In this document: positions 35,054-43,829 of the stretch, in pieces
Layout of the letters: every line of letters begins with the position of its first letter
Position numbering within the stretch: the stretch's first letter is position 1
Source: Oxalobacter vibrioformis
Lineage (GTDB): Bacteria > Pseudomonadota > Gammaproteobacteria > Burkholderiales > Burkholderiaceae_D
Direction of reading: 5' to 3'
DNA length: 64,000 nucleotides
Assembly: GCF_027118995.1 (NCBI RefSeq)
Contig: NZ_CP098242.1
Coordinates: forward strand, 1-64,000
Position numbers and translations under genes: made by a program
Notes under the pieces: model-generated
Databases searched by the model: none
Seen by the model: the letters and a program-made list of their open reading frames with translations, nothing else
What the model was told of the DNA's origin: nothing

Positions 35054-35613
35054 ATGCAAACATTACTTCCTGTCCGGCTGCTTGCGATAGCAGCCTTTCT
35101 CGTGGGATTGATCCCTTCTCTTGCGCTATCAACTGATTACAGCAAACTTCCGGCTCCCTATCCGGTGCTGATGGCTGAAGCCGAAGAAATGGCTCAAATG
35201 GAAGCCATCATGCCCATCCGTATTTTCAATCTGGCATCCCGCTTTGCCGAAGCGCCCGATCCGGAACTCACGGTAAAGCTTGTTGATCAGGATCTGACCC
35301 GCTCAACCGATAAATGGGGGTTTGTCCGCCGCGTGGGCTATACCACCCAAACGCAAGGATTTCAAGAAGACAGATTACCCGGACCATCATGAGAGGGCTG
35401 GATGACCCGATGGAATGGGTTCGCTATGATGCGGTATGGGCGGGTGAGGCTGTCGGACTTGATACGTCGGCTTTTCGCAAGAAACTGGCTGAACTGGCCC
35501 AGGGGCTTGATCCATCCGAGTATGATACTGTTGCAACATCGGATGCGAAAAAACAGCGTCAGTGCCGGGCCGGACGCCTGCTCCAGAAACTGGAATCGCA
35601 AAAAAAGAAGTAA
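35054..35613 (+). pseudogene. Exported hypothetical protein, frameshifted
   Basis: ATG at 35054 follows AAAGGAAATCT and opens a signal peptide (LLPVRLLAIAAFLVGLIPSL). The first frame ends at 35392 with a short odd tail, while a second frame carries ITRTIMRGLDDPMEWVRYDA and a lysine-rich end to 35613. Adding one A to the AAA at 35349-35351 joins them (TTQNARISRRQITRTIMRG), giving 186 residues. The second half has a HEAT-like helical look. Family not recognised. The IS3-family element begins 45 bp downstream. Confidence 0.6.
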
Positions 35614-35712
35614 ATACGCTTCATCAGGTTCAGCCCGCATTAAAAAGCCAGCCTTGAGTGAACTGCCCCCCAAAAGTTGGACAAAGTCTGACGAATTGGA
35701 GGTGCAGTTTTC

Positions 35713-36234
35713 ATGTCAAAATATCCCGAGGCATTCAAATTAAAAGTTATTAACTATTATCTATCCGGACAAGGCGGTACCATCAGGACGGCCCAGCAAT
35801 TTGGCATACCTAGAATAAACGTTCGCACCTGGATATGTGCCTACGAGCGAAATGGCGTTGAAGGCCTGAGCCATCGAGGCCGCCGTTATGATGGCCAATT
35901 CAGGCGCCAGGTTGTAGAACACATGCATGAACACGATCTTTCATTAAATGCGACTGCCAAGCATTTCAATGTCTTGTTTAGCACAGTCGCCTTATGGGAT
36001 AAAATCTACCGTGAAAGAGGCACAGATGCCTTGTTAAACACCAAACGAGGGCGCCCATCCCCCATGTCCCAGCCCCATAAAAAGCCGCCTGCTTCAAAGC
36101 TGGATGAAGAAAAAAGTCCAAAGGAGCTGCTGGCCGAAGTCAGATATCTTCGTGCCGAGGTTGATTACCTAAAAAAGCTCAAAGCCTTAGCTCAGCAAGG
36201 GAAGCTGTCTGCGCCAAAGTCAAGGCGCAAATAG
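35713..36234 (+). CDS. IS3-family transposase OrfA
   Basis: A 173-residue DNA-binding protein with two helix-turn-helix units: AFKLKVINYYLSGQGGTIRT with FGIPRINVRTWICAYER (about 10-48), then HDLSLNATAKHFNVLFSTVA (about 75). A C-terminal leucine-zipper-like coil follows (LLAEVRYLRAEVDYLKKL). It recognises the IS ends. Near its 3' end the A6G heptamer at 36171-36177 directs some ribosomes into the orfB frame. Confidence 0.9.
   Translation: MSKYPEAFKLKVINYYLSGQGGTIRTAQQFGIPRINVRTWICAYERNGVEGLSHRGRRYDGQFRRQVVEHMHEHDLSLNATAKHFNVLFSTVALWDKIYRERGTDALLNTKRGRPSPMSQPHKKPPASKLDEEKSPKELLAEVRYLRAEVDYLKKLKALAQQGKLSAPKSRRK
36171..36177 (+). promoter_or_regulatory. Programmed -1 frameshift site
   Basis: A-AAA-AAG in the orfA frame (CTA AAA AAG). 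The -1 frame is open from here through orfB (KAQSLSSAREAVCAKVKAQI then VDELRQKH), producing the OrfAB transposase as in IS150 and IS911. Confidence 0.8.
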
Positions 36235-36269
36235 TTGATGAGTTAAGGCAGAAACATGCACTTTATGAT

Positions 36270-37073
36270 TTGCTGAGAGTGGCTCTCCTTTCCCGGAGCA
36301 CCTTTTACTACCATTGCAAAAAGAAAGCGGAGCCGGACAGGTATGCCTTGGAAAAGCGAGCCATCCAGAGTACCTTTCATCAGCACAAAGGGCGTTATGG
36401 CTATCGCCGGATCACTTGTGTCATGAGACAACAAGGCTACATGATTAACCACAAGACAGTCCAAAAGCTGATGAAGCAGCTAAACCTGGCATCCTTCATT
36501 CGCATCAAAAAATATCGTTCTTACAAGGGGCATGTCGGGCAGGTTGTGCCCAACCTGCTGCAAAGGCAATTTGCAGCAGGGCAGCCGAATCGGAAATGGG
36601 TAACGGATGTGACTGAATTCAATGTTTCTGGAGAAAAGCTTTATCTGTCACCAGTCATGGACTTGTATAACAACGAGATCGTTTCCTGTGAGCTCGCCAG
36701 GCGTCCTCACTTTGATATGGTACAAAAGATGCTCTCAGAAGCAATCTCCCGTCTAAAACCGGGCGATATGCCACTACTCCACTCTGATCAGGGATGGCAA
36801 TATCAAATGAAACCCTACCAAAAAATCCTGCAACGGCATGAAATCACCCAGAGCATGTCGCGCAAGGGAAACTGTCTGGATAATGCGGCGATGGAGAGTT
36901 TCTTCGGTACGCTGAAGTCAGAGTGCTTTTATATCAAAAAGTTTGATTCTGTCGAACAACTGGAATCAGAAATAAGGGAGTATATCCACTACTATAATCA
37001 CGATAGAATCTCTTTGAAACTAAATGGCCTGAGTCCTGTGCAATTCAGAACTCAATCCAATTTGTCCCCTTAA
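36270..37073 (+). CDS. IS3-family transposase OrfB (catalytic)
   Basis: A 267-residue integrase-fold catalytic part, normally made as an OrfAB fusion from 35713. An HTH_21 segment (FHQHKGRYGYRRITCVMRQQ, about 34) precedes the rve domain. DDE residues lie in WVTDVTEF (about 112), LHSDQGWQYQ (about 171) and AAMESFFGTLKSE (about 208). The frame is intact and the element probably functional. Confidence 0.9.
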   Translation: MLRVALLSRSTFYYHCKKKAEPDRYALEKRAIQSTFHQHKGRYGYRRITCVMRQQGYMINHKTVQKLMKQLNLASFIRIKKYRSYKGHVGQVVPNLLQRQFAAGQPNRKWVTDVTEFNVSGEKLYLSPVMDLYNNEIVSCELARRPHFDMVQKMLSEAISRLKPGDMPLLHSDQGWQYQMKPYQKILQRHEITQSMSRKGNCLDNAAMESFFGTLKSECFYIKKFDSVEQLESEIREYIHYYNHDRISLKLNGLSPVQFRTQSNLSP

Positions 37074-37122
37074 ATAAATGTCCAACTTTACGGGGTCAGT
37101 TCACTTTTTTAATAATGAATCG

Positions 37123-37503
37123 TCATGTCTCTATCAGCTCGATCCGGTAGCCATCCGGGTCTTCCAGAAAGGCAATCACAGTCGTGCCGCCCTTGACAGG
37201 GCCGGGTTCCCTGGTGATTTTGGCACCCTTTGCCCGGATGCTGTCACAGAAAGTATAAATATTCTCGGTACCCAAGGCGATATGTCCATAGGCTGTGCCC
37301 ATGTCATAGCTGGAAACCCCGTAATTCCAGGTGAGCTCCAGTTCAGCATGCTCGGGATTGCTGCCATAGCCCAGATAAGCCAGGGTGTACTCAAACTCTG
37401 GGTTATCCATGGTCCGCAAGAGTTTCATGCCCAGCACATTGGTATAAAAATCAATCGACCGCTGCAGGTCACCTACCCTGATCATCGTATGAAGAAAGCG
37501 CAT
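37123..37503 (-). CDS. gloA: Lactoylglutathione lyase (glyoxalase I)
   Basis: A 126-residue Ni/Zn enzyme that isomerises the methylglyoxal-glutathione adduct to lactoylglutathione in the cytoplasm. Metal ligands are visible at His5 ([10 protein letters not shown]), Glu56 (HAELELTWN), His74 ([10 protein letters not shown]) and Glu122 (YRIELIE). Start at 37503 follows GGAAAGGACTCCAC and gives the canonical short bacterial length. It lies downstream of nrdG with a 48-bp gap and may be transcribed separately. Confidence 0.93.
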   Translation of the reverse strand: MRFLHTMIRVGDLQRSIDFYTNVLGMKLLRTMDNPEFEYTLAYLGYGSNPEHAELELTWNYGVSSYDMGTAYGHIALGTENIYTFCDSIRAKGAKITREPGPVKGGTTVIAFLEDPDGYRIELIET

Positions 37504-37551
37504 GTGGAGTCCTTTCCTGTGTCTGTTGTTCTTCAATGAAACCGGATGGGG

Positions 37552-38085
37552 CTATTCCCCTGTCCAGTCGTTGTCATCGGTCCATACCGCTTCCCTTGCA
37601 GCGAGTGATTTCGGCACATCCAGGATACGCTGGTTGCCTGATCCGCGAAAGCGCAGGGAGAGATTCCGTTTTCTGATGATGTACGGCCCGTCAATGAGTA
37701 TATCGGCAAATGAAAGCAGTGCAAGAACCTCGGGATCATTTTCCCTCAGAATCTCTTCAAAGGTATAGCCGGTATAAATCGCCAGATCCAGGTTGTCTTC
37801 ATGGATCATTTTTGCCAATGGCAACAGTGCGACGGCCTGAATCAGGGGCTCTCCCCCGGAAAATGTCACGCCAGTGAGGAGCGGATTGTTGCGAATCCGC
37901 CCGATCAGGTCTTCCGTTGTATAACGTTCTCCCCCTTCGAGGGGAATGGACTGGGGGTTGTGACATCCAGGGCATACCCGTGGGCATCCCTGGACAAAGA
38001 GTGTAAAGCGCAGCCCGGGGCCGTCTGTTATCGAGTCATTTTCTATGCCCGCAACACGAATGGTCTCAGATATTATGTTTGACAC
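37552..38085 (-). CDS. nrdG: Anaerobic ribonucleotide reductase activase
   Basis: A 177-residue radical-SAM enzyme that makes the glycyl radical on NrdD. The cluster motif is C-x3-C-x2-C in FVQGCPRVCPGCHNP (about 28-42), followed by VTFSGGEPLIQ for SAM binding. I choose GTG at 38085, preceded by CGAGGAGTCC, because no ATG precedes the conserved IRVAGIENDSITDGPGLRFT. The start lies inside the last codons of nrdD, so the two are translationally coupled. Confidence 0.9.
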   Translation of the reverse strand: MSNIISETIRVAGIENDSITDGPGLRFTLFVQGCPRVCPGCHNPQSIPLEGGERYTTEDLIGRIRNNPLLTGVTFSGGEPLIQAVALLPLAKMIHEDNLDLAIYTGYTFEEILRENDPEVLALLSFADILIDGPYIIRKRNLSLRFRGSGNQRILDVPKSLAAREAVWTDDNDWTGE

Positions 38086-40459
38086 GTTCGGACTCCTCGG
38101 CCCGCTTCGCATTATTGAAGCGGTCCAGTGTACCGACCAGATAGCCCGTAATACGGCGGATACGCTCAAATTTCACGACATGCTCTTCTTCCTTGCGACC
38201 GCATTTCGGACATTCATCATTAATGATGCCGTTGTAACCGCAGACCGGATCGCGGTCAACCGGATGGTTGACAGAACCATAGCCCACACCGGCTTCCTTC
38301 ATGGCGCGCACCACTTTTTCAAATGCCTTGGCATTGTTGGAGGCATCACCATCCAGTTCAACATACGTGATATGGCCTGCCGCTGTCAGGGCGTGGTAAG
38401 GCGCTTCGATCTGGATCTTCTCAAAGGCCGGGATCGGGAAATAGACTGGCACGTGAAAACCGTTGGTGTAGTATTCGCGATCCGTCACACCTTCAATCAC
38501 GCCGAACTTCTTCTTGTCCATGCGGACAAAACGGCCGGAAAGCCCTTCTGCCGGTGTCGCCAGCAAAGAGAAATTCAGGCCCGTTTCCTGCGTCTTCCTG
38601 TCCAGGAAATCATTCATGAATCCGATGATTTCGAGGCCAAGGTTGCGTGACTCGGGAGATTCACCATGATGCTTGCCTGTCAGTGCAACAAGGGTTTCTG
38701 CCAGGCCGATAAAGCCGATTGACAGCGTACCGTGCTTCAATACCTCGCCCACCTCATCATTGGGCCCCAGTTTTTCCGAACCGTGCCAGATACCCTGCCC
38801 CATGAGGAACGGGAAATTTCTGACTTTTTTGGATGACTGGATAGCAAAACGGTCTAAAAGCTGTTTGGCAACCAGCTCCATCCTGCGTTCCAGCTCATCA
38901 AAGAACCATTCAATACTGCCTTTGCTGTTCAAGGCAATGCGCGGCAGGTTGATCGAGGTAAAACTCAGGTTACCCCTGCCAAAAGCGATCTCGTTTTCCG
39001 GGTCATAGGAGTTGCCCATGACACGGGTACGGCAGCCCATATACACCGCCTCGGTTTCCGGACGGCCCGCGCGATAGTACTGCAGGTTGAACGGCGCATC
39101 CAGGAAAGCAAAATTCGGGAAGAGGCGCTTGGCGCTTACCTTGCAGGCCAACCGGAAAAGATCATAGTTCGGATCTTCCGGATTATAGTTCACCCCTTCC
39201 TTGACCTTGAAAATATTGATCGGGAAGATGGCGGTTTCACCATTGCCCAGGCCGGATTCCGTTGCCAGCAGGATGTTGCGGATAATCATACGACCTTCCG
39301 GGGAAACATCTGTGCCGTAATTGATACTGGAAAATGGTGTCTGCGCACCGGCACGGCTGTGCATGGTATTGAGGTTGTGCACCAGCGCTTCCATGGCCTG
39401 GCGGACATCACGATCCGTTTCTGCTTCGGCATTTTCGATGGCAAAAGCCTGAATGGCAGAGAGAGTGGCTGCATCGTCAACAATGGCGGAAAAGACTTCT
39501 GTTTCTTTTGCCTGGAAAGCTTCTGTTATTGCGAGACTCGGGAAAAGCCTCGTTTCTGCTTCAATGGCCTCAAATTTTTCCCGGGTTGCATCTTTCGTCA
39601 GGGCAACCGCCGGCGCCAGCAGTTTCATGGCCTTGAAGAAGTTGGAAACATAATTCTTCTTGTAGGACTTTTCCACGCCCAGCGCCAGGCCATAATCAAA
39701 ATTAGGAATACTTTGCCCGCCATGCTGATCGTTCTGATTGGACTGGATGGCAATACAGGCCAGTGCCGCATAGCTCTGGATGCTGTTTGGCTCCCTCAGG
39801 TTGCCGTGCCCGGTTGAAAAGCCGCCTTCAAACAACCTCTTGATATCAATCTGGCAGCAGGTGGTCGTCAGGGTATAAAAATCAAAGTCATGGATATGGA
39901 TATCGCCTTCCGAATGGGCCTTGGCCTGCTGCGGTGCGAGGACGAAATTCTCATAATAATTCTTTGCGCCTTCCGAGCCGTACTTGAGCATGACACCCAT
40001 GGCGGTGTCCCCATCGATATTGGCATTGTCACGCTTGATATCGGAGAGGTTGGCTTCCTTGTGGGTCAGTTCGTCAAAAATGCGCATGAGGCTGGTATTG
40101 CGCGCGCGAACCCGGCTGCGTTCAGAACGGTAGAGGATATATTTCTTGGCTACATAGGCGTAGCCATTGTCCATCAGGATGGTTTCCACGGTATCCTGGA
40201 TATCTTCAATGCTGGGGGAATTGCCCTTGAACCTGAAACCCAGTTTCTGTTCCACTCCTTTGGCAAGGCGCATGCTTTCATCCACACTTCCCCGGTTACA
40301 CGCCGTTAAGGCCTTGTTGATGGCCGCTGCAATTTTGGCAATGTCATATGGCACCTTTCGTCCATCCCGTTTCTGGATGAACTCAAATACTTTTTCTGCG
40401 CCTTTGAGGTTTTTTTTCAGCTGATTATCTGAATCGGACTCTTGAATAGCGTGGAACAT
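38066..40459 (-). CDS. nrdD: Anaerobic (class III) ribonucleoside-triphosphate reductase
   Basis: A 797-residue oxygen-sensitive enzyme making dNTPs from NTPs with formate as reductant. An N-terminal ATP-cone (VFEFIQKRDGRKVPYDIAKI, about 28) is followed by the barrel with IHIHDFDFYTLTTTCCQIDI (about 183) and SNQNDQHGGQSIPNFDYGLA. The C-terminus has the zinc-site CGYNGIINDECPKCG and the glycyl-radical motif RRITGYLVGTLDRF. It is the clearest sign of anaerobic growth in the window. The 224-bp leader holds short hairpins but no recognised riboswitch. Confidence 0.96.
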   Translation of the reverse strand: MFHAIQESDSDNQLKKNLKGAEKVFEFIQKRDGRKVPYDIAKIAAAINKALTACNRGSVDESMRLAKGVEQKLGFRFKGNSPSIEDIQDTVETILMDNGYAYVAKKYILYRSERSRVRARNTSLMRIFDELTHKEANLSDIKRDNANIDGDTAMGVMLKYGSEGAKNYYENFVLAPQQAKAHSEGDIHIHDFDFYTLTTTCCQIDIKRLFEGGFSTGHGNLREPNSIQSYAALACIAIQSNQNDQHGGQSIPNFDYGLALGVEKSYKKNYVSNFFKAMKLLAPAVALTKDATREKFEAIEAETRLFPSLAITEAFQAKETEVFSAIVDDAATLSAIQAFAIENAEAETDRDVRQAMEALVHNLNTMHSRAGAQTPFSSINYGTDVSPEGRMIIRNILLATESGLGNGETAIFPINIFKVKEGVNYNPEDPNYDLFRLACKVSAKRLFPNFAFLDAPFNLQYYRAGRPETEAVYMGCRTRVMGNSYDPENEIAFGRGNLSFTSINLPRIALNSKGSIEWFFDELERRMELVAKQLLDRFAIQSSKKVRNFPFLMGQGIWHGSEKLGPNDEVGEVLKHGTLSIGFIGLAETLVALTGKHHGESPESRNLGLEIIGFMNDFLDRKTQETGLNFSLLATPAEGLSGRFVRMDKKKFGVIEGVTDREYYTNGFHVPVYFPIPAFEKIQIEAPYHALTAAGHITYVELDGDASNNAKAFEKVVRAMKEAGVGYGSVNHPVDRDPVCGYNGIINDECPKCGRKEEEHVVKFERIRRITGYLVGTLDRFNNAKRAEESERVKHNI

Positions 40460-40652
40460 TTTCCCCCTCTCCTAAAAATTTATAATCTGAACTCGTCACC
40501 CAATTTTTCCATTATAGCCTTCAATTCCAAATCCTTCAGCACGCTTCAGAATTTACAAATATCGCATTAAAATCAATGAATTGCGTCAATTTTTGCGTGC
40601 CAAAAAAAACAGCACGTCCGGGAAAGCCGCATAAACCCGTACAGGCAGCGGG

Positions 40653-40675
40653 ACGGAAAAAATCCGTTTTTTTTT
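40653..40675 (+). terminator. Hairpin with T tract in the nrdD leader region
   Basis: ACGGA-AAAAA-TCCGT followed by T9 on the plus strand. No plus-strand gene precedes it, so it may block antisense transcription entering the eamA gene. Confidence 0.35.
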
Positions 40676-40683
40676 GATGTGAA

Positions 40684-41616
40684 TCAATATTTCTTGACCT
40701 GGATCAATTTGTGCATGATCCATTCATACCCGCTGACCAGGGCAATCCCTGTCAGGACCAGAAATGCACCGACCATAAAACTCGCTTCCAGCGGTTCATC
40801 TAAAAGCCATACGCCGAAAATAATGGAAAAAAGCGGGGTCATGAATGACAGGACTCCCAGCCGGGAAGCCAGGTAAACATGCAGCAGCCAGAACCAGACC
40901 AGGTAGCTGATAAAGGAAACAATCACAATCTGGTAAAAAAGACTGCTCCATAATAAAGGCGTTGAAATGAACGCCTGCTGCCCCAGGCAAAGGGTTGCGG
41001 CGGACAGCAGCACAAAAGCACCGGCAAGCTGGTAAAGGATGGTCTGACTTGTTGAAGCCTTTGACAGACTGGTCGTGCGGATGACCACGGTGGTTGCGCC
41101 CCATGCCATCCCCCCCAGAAGGCCCAGGAAATCTCCCCAGATCATATCCATCAGTGCCGGACCCGCTTCGCTTCCCGAACGCCCGGCAAATGTAATGGCA
41201 ACCCCGATGAAAGCCAGCGCAATGCCAAACCACTGCAAACGCTGCAGCCTTTCTTCCTTCAAGCGCCACTGCAAGCCCAGGGCCGCAAAAATCGGGGCCG
41301 TATACAGAAAAACCCCCATGTGAGAAGCCGTGGTGTGCCTTAGCCCCTCGCCGGCCAGCAAAAACTCCAGCGCAAACAGGAAACCCGCAACAAGCCCCGG
41401 TTTCCAGGTGCCGTCGCTCAGCCGGATGCGCTCCCCTCTTGCCATCATCAGCCCCCAGATCAACAGCATGGCAATCCCTGAGCGAAGCGATATCTGCATG
41501 ATCGGCGACATGACATCTGCCACCGCTTTCATGGCGACCTGCTGCATGCCCCAGATAACGCAGATGATGGTCATCAGCGCGGTTGCCCGGCCATCAATCA
41601 TTTTGACGGCGTTCAT
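40684..41616 (-). CDS. EamA-family (DMT) transporter
   Basis: A 310-residue inner-membrane exporter of the drug/metabolite transporter superfamily: ten helices in two EamA repeats. The first begins IICVIWGMQQVAMKAVADVM and the second GLLGGMAWGATTVVIRTTSL (about 165). The conserved ending VSFMTPLFSIIFGVWLLDEP (about 255) is present. The substrate cannot be told. Divergent from the SotB-like gene. Its last codons contain an FNR-like palindrome. Confidence 0.85.
   Translation of the reverse strand: MNAVKMIDGRATALMTIICVIWGMQQVAMKAVADVMSPIMQISLRSGIAMLLIWGLMMARGERIRLSDGTWKPGLVAGFLFALEFLLAGEGLRHTTASHMGVFLYTAPIFAALGLQWRLKEERLQRLQWFGIALAFIGVAITFAGRSGSEAGPALMDMIWGDFLGLLGGMAWGATTVVIRTTSLSKASTSQTILYQLAGAFVLLSAATLCLGQQAFISTPLLWSSLFYQIVIVSFISYLVWFWLLHVYLASRLGVLSFMTPLFSIIFGVWLLDEPLEASFMVGAFLVLTGIALVSGYEWIMHKLIQVKKY
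40694..40707. promoter_or_regulatory. FNR/Anr-like site
   Basis: TTGAC-CTGG-ATCAA, one mismatch from TTGAT-N4-ATCAA. It lies within the last codons of the eamA gene, about 235 bp upstream of nrdD. It could serve oxygen control of nrdD but may be chance. Confidence 0.3.
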
Positions 41617-41830
41617 GATCTTTTTTCCTCAATAGCGATCCGTATTTCCGTTTATGGCACTGCCATAAATCAAGTGACAAAAGCATATCCTGATCTGGAC
41701 AGTTTGACCATTTCCTGATTGGGATTTCTCAAAGACACAAAACAGTTATGCAATGAAAATACATGAAAAAGAGTAGAATGCCGGCAAGGAACATTTATGA
41801 CTGCGCTACGCTAAGCGGCGTCTTTCTGAT

Positions 41831-43084
41831 ATGAGCACATCCCCACCCGATCAAAACGAAAAAAACACCCCGCCGGTTTCACGCCAGGACAATCCCTACA
41901 CGCTCAAAAGCCACCTGAAAGCCTGGTTGCCGGCTTTCAGCCTCTCACTTTCCACCTTTATTTTTGTCAGCACCGAATTCATGCCGGTAGGACTTTTGCC
42001 GGATATGGCGGCGGGACTGGAAAGAACCCTGCCCGAAATGGGCATGATCATGACGTTTTACGCGTGGACCGTGGCCCTGATGTCACTTCCCCTGACGATC
42101 ATCAGTGCCAACCTGGAAAGAAAAAAGCTGCTGCTGTCCCTTCTGGTGGTCTTTATTGCCGGTAATGTCCTGGCAGCCATCGCCTCCAGCTTCAATGTGC
42201 TTTTGGCTGCCCGGATCTGCATTGCCCTGGCCCATTCGATTTTCTGGTCCATTGTGACCCCCCTGGCCTATCGGGTAGCGCCAAAAGGGAAAGAAGCGCA
42301 GGCACTTGGGCTGGTTGTGGCAGGCGCTTCGCTCGCCGCCGTGCTGGGCGTGCCGCTTGGCACTGCCATCGGGCACAGCATGGGATGGCGCTGGGCATTT
42401 GCCGCTGTCAGTATCGTCGCCACGGTTGTTCTTGTGGTGATGTACCTGATCCTGCCCTTGCTGCCCAGCAGCAATGCCGGCTCCTTAAAAAGCCTGCCCA
42501 CCCTGCTGAAACGCCCGCCTTTGCTCATGGCCTACCTGCTGACTATGCTTGTCGTGTGCGGCCACTTCATTGCCTACACCTACCTGACCCCTTATCTGCG
42601 AGACATTGGCCATTTCTCCCCGCAGCTTGTCGTTGTCATCCTTTTGGTCATGGGAGGTGCGGGGGTTATCGGCAGTATTGTGCTGAGCAACACCATCGGA
42701 CGATATCCCGTCATCATGTTTTACCTTCCCATGACGCTGGTCGCCCTTTCGCTTTTAACGCTGAAAGTCGGGATGGTCGACCTGCTTTCCGCCTATGCTA
42801 TCTGTTTTGTCTGGGGCGCAGCCATGACAGGTGTTGGCCTGGTTCTGCAATCAAAGGTCTTGAAGCTCGCCCATGACGCCACCGATGTGGCCACCTCCAT
42901 TTATTCCGGTATCTACAATGTGGGCATTGGCGCAGGTGCACTGATCGGCGGGCAGGTATACAATAAGTATGGACTGGGCAATGTCGGCTATGCCGGTTTC
43001 CTTTTTGTCCTCATTGCCCAGGCACTGATGATTGCCCTGAAACTCTCGCTCAGAAAAGCGGTTGCCGCACTGGAAGCCAGATAA
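41831..43084 (+). CDS. SotB-like MFS sugar-efflux transporter
   Basis: A 417-residue, 12-helix transporter of the DHA1 family. LSTFIFVSTEFMPVGLLPDM (about 40) is the SotB/YdeA hallmark. Further marks are ARICIALAHSIFWSIVTPLA and GLVVAGASLAAVLGVPLGTA (about 158). E. coli SotB exports arabinose and IPTG; substrate here is inferred from family only. The first 30 residues are a polar extension. Single gene facing away from eamA. Confidence 0.85.
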   Translation: MSTSPPDQNEKNTPPVSRQDNPYTLKSHLKAWLPAFSLSLSTFIFVSTEFMPVGLLPDMAAGLERTLPEMGMIMTFYAWTVALMSLPLTIISANLERKKLLLSLLVVFIAGNVLAAIASSFNVLLAARICIALAHSIFWSIVTPLAYRVAPKGKEAQALGLVVAGASLAAVLGVPLGTAIGHSMGWRWAFAAVSIVATVVLVVMYLILPLLPSSNAGSLKSLPTLLKRPPLLMAYLLTMLVVCGHFIAYTYLTPYLRDIGHFSPQLVVVILLVMGGAGVIGSIVLSNTIGRYPVIMFYLPMTLVALSLLTLKVGMVDLLSAYAICFVWGAAMTGVGLVLQSKVLKLAHDATDVATSIYSGIYNVGIGAGALIGGQVYNKYGLGNVGYAGFLFVLIAQALMIALKLSLRKAVAALEAR

Positions 43085-43164
43085 TCTGCCCGGCAAACCT
43101 TGAAGTAAAGCATTCAAAAAAACGCGTAATGCATTATTTTAAATAATAAATTTAAAAATACCGC

Positions 43165-43740
43165 ATGAAAAAAATCCTCCCCGCCCTTTTCATTTCGCTT
43201 TCCTTTCCCCTGCTTTCTCATGCCGCCTGCACGGAAAAAGCGCTTGAAGAGAAAGAGACCGTACAGCTTCGTTTTCGCCTGGATATCCTGAAAAGCCAGG
43301 AAAAAAAATATGATGATTTTGTCGAAAAGACAATACCCCGGCTGAACGGGAAAAACTGGCCGGATTACCGTGCCGACGTGATGGCAGGAAACGGCAGCGA
43401 TGAATCCAAGCAGGAAACCCTGTGCACGCTTGCTGATGGGCTCATTGCCATGGCAGACGACATGCTGGCCGGAGGCGATGGCACCGGCCCGCAAAAGCCC
43501 TGGAAAAAACATACGCCCGAGGAAGTCTATGCCCAAAAGCTGGAATTTGACCGGCTTTGTGACGGTGAGTATAAAGAAACCTGCAAAAGCGATGAGGTGG
43601 GTGTCGCTGCCATGCAATTCATTCCTGTTGAACAGGCAATGGAAGCCATGAAGATCACACCGGGGGAGTATATTGACCAGGGATATGCCCTGTATCAACA
43701 ACTGCTTGATACGTTAAAAAGAACACACAGACTTGAATAA
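43165..43740 (+). CDS. Secreted protein, member 2 of the IADD-LAGG-PW family
   Basis: A 191-residue exported protein: signal KKILPALFISLSFPLLSHA, mature start ACTEKALEEK. The family core reads LIAMADDMLAGGDGTG then PWKKHTPEE (about 95-118), preceded by a cysteine (ETLCTLADG) and followed by a CDGEYKETC pair. Four cysteines align with those of 19658-20260 and 57943-58503. No membrane anchor beyond the signal; periplasmic. It precedes the substituted P-type ATPase by 89 bp on the same strand. Function unknown. Confidence 0.75.
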   Translation: MKKILPALFISLSFPLLSHAACTEKALEEKETVQLRFRLDILKSQEKKYDDFVEKTIPRLNGKNWPDYRADVMAGNGSDESKQETLCTLADGLIAMADDMLAGGDGTGPQKPWKKHTPEEVYAQKLEFDRLCDGEYKETCKSDEVGVAAMQFIPVEQAMEAMKITPGEYIDQGYALYQQLLDTLKRTHRLE

Positions 43741-43829
43741 AACGCGGCGAAACTGTTGACATGCATTTGTCAGCACATCCATCAGAGCAACCCGAAAGAC
43801 AACAAGGTTGCCAACAGAAAGATTCCGGC

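Larger units (their letters stand above)
35659..37103 (+). mobile_element. IS3-family (IS150-like) insertion sequence, complete
   Basis: About 1445 bp with 25-bp imperfect ends (22 of 25 match): TGAACTG at 35659-35683 and its partner ending CAGTTCA at 37079-37103. It carries orfA and orfB joined by a slippery site. No 3-4 bp target duplication is seen (GAG before, CTT after), which may mean one end was exchanged with another copy. AAAAAG before and CTTTTTT after the element suggest that it split a terminator. Confidence 0.88.

Noticed and set aside
43761..43829. N-terminal extension of the substituted P-type ATPase
   Set aside because: The Met at 43761 has no ribosome site and the added residues are not conserved-looking; ATG at 43830 is preferred.
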